A model generated the notes under the pieces. It was not told where the DNA came from and did not search any database. It saw only the letters and a list, made by a program, of their open reading frames with translations. Shown here piece after piece: positions 63,707 to 64,000 of a DNA stretch of 64,000 nucleotides. How positions within the stretch are numbered: position 1 is the first letter of the stretch; the number at the start of each line of letters is the position of its first letter. The position numbers and the translations under genes are program-made. Source of the DNA: Rhodococcus qingshengii JCM 15477 (GTDB taxonomy: Bacteria > Actinomycetota > Actinomycetes > Mycobacteriales > Mycobacteriaceae); NCBI RefSeq assembly GCF_023221595.1, contig NZ_CP096563.1, positions 2,338,501 to 2,402,500 of the forward strand, written 5' to 3'.

Positions 63707-64000
63707 GTGTATTCAAATCGCAAGGTGCATTCCAATCGCAGAAGTGTGGGAGCGGCCGGCGCGGCACTGGCCATGTGTGCAGCCATCGGATTGACTGCGT
63801 GCAGCTCCAGTGAGGCTGAGACGGCCAAGGCTGAATCTCTCGAACCAGCTGCCGAGGCTCAGAACCTAGCGGGTCTCTGTCCGGAAAACGTTGTGGTTCA
63901 ACTCCAATGGCAGCCGCAGTCGGATATGGGAGCGCTCTTCGAGATGCTTGGTCCCGGCTATTCGGTCGACACCGACGACAAGTCCGTCAGCGGGACTCTT
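63707..64000 (+). CDS. ABC substrate-binding lipoprotein, 3'-truncated by window edge
   Basis: GTG 63707 with GAAGGAG 5 nt upstream; 98 codons visible, open to the window end. Basic N-terminus, hydrophobic stretch and lipobox LTAC followed by a Ser/Glu-rich linker mark a lipoprotein. VVVQLQWQPQSDMGALFEML resembles the first strand and ligand loop of NMT1/ThiY-like binding proteins. Divergent from the ATPase/permease genes, so it probably completes that importer. Confidence 0.82.
   Translation, partial: MYSNRKVHSNRRSVGAAGAALAMCAAIGLTACSSSEAETAKAESLEPAAEAQNLAGLCPENVVVQLQWQPQSDMGALFEMLGPGYSVDTDDKSVSGTL

Overview
The window is high-GC actinobacterial chromosome, most likely Rhodococcus (R. erythropolis/qingshengii type). 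The evidence is the actinobacteria-only gene set (WhiB1, WhiB7, SigH/RshA, mycoredoxin, AdnAB, Rpf, bL37, mycothiol-dependent isomerase), the frequent GTG starts, and a gene order that follows the Mycobacterium tuberculosis block Rv3193c-Rv3229c almost gene for gene.

Region 1 (1-21.3 kb) is conserved core: a desA3-like desaturase cut by the window edge, rsgA, aroA, an SRAP protein, a SIMPL lipoprotein, a YbaK-type deacylase, sigH-rshA, the 24-residue ribosomal protein bL37, a biotinyl/lipoyl carrier, pdtaS, whiB1, a lipid kinase, a GNAT, a histidine phosphatase, a ParA-like ATPase, the RNA helicase rhlE, a ferritin-like protein, DUF3107, TetR, a DUF3152 protease-like protein, moeZ and a TIGR02569 protein.

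Region 2 (21.3-33.9 kb) interrupts the mycobacterial order between the Rv3205c and Rv3204 homologues. It holds a GntR regulator with a divergent CynX/NimT-type MFS carrier, then narK-nirB-nirD-hemD(wHTH)-sirohydrochlorin chelatase. These take up nitrate/nitrite, reduce nitrite to ammonium and supply siroheme. A mycothiol-dependent isomerase-like protein, three poorly known genes and a fused MobA-MoeA molybdenum-cofactor protein follow. The nitrate reductase itself is not in the window.

Region 3 (34-56.5 kb) returns to the conserved order: an ATL protein, lipV, adnA-adnB, DoxX, a K+ channel, nudC, mycoredoxin, uvrD2, whiB7 with a long attenuator-like leader, an ABC1 kinase, a cyclodehydratase-like orphan, a zinicin-like protein, a PDZ-Lon protease, a PPA1309 protein and a UPF0182 membrane protein. 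DNA repair and redox/antibiotic stress responses dominate.

Region 4 (56.5-64 kb) is accessory: an rpf gene whose upstream region is interrupted by an IS256-family element, an initiator tRNA, a secreted lipase, and a divergent uptake/oxidation cluster. That cluster has an ABC ATPase, permease, 2-oxoglutarate/Fe(II)-type dioxygenase and GntR on one strand, and a substrate-binding lipoprotein, cut by the window end, on the other.

The most interesting regulatory signals are: SigH-type promoters in front of sigH (placed to give an N-terminally extended isoform) and mycoredoxin; the whiB7 leader ORF plus terminator; rhlE, which can apparently only start at CTG just after a leader ORF; and a 25-bp palindrome controlling the terminal divergent cluster.
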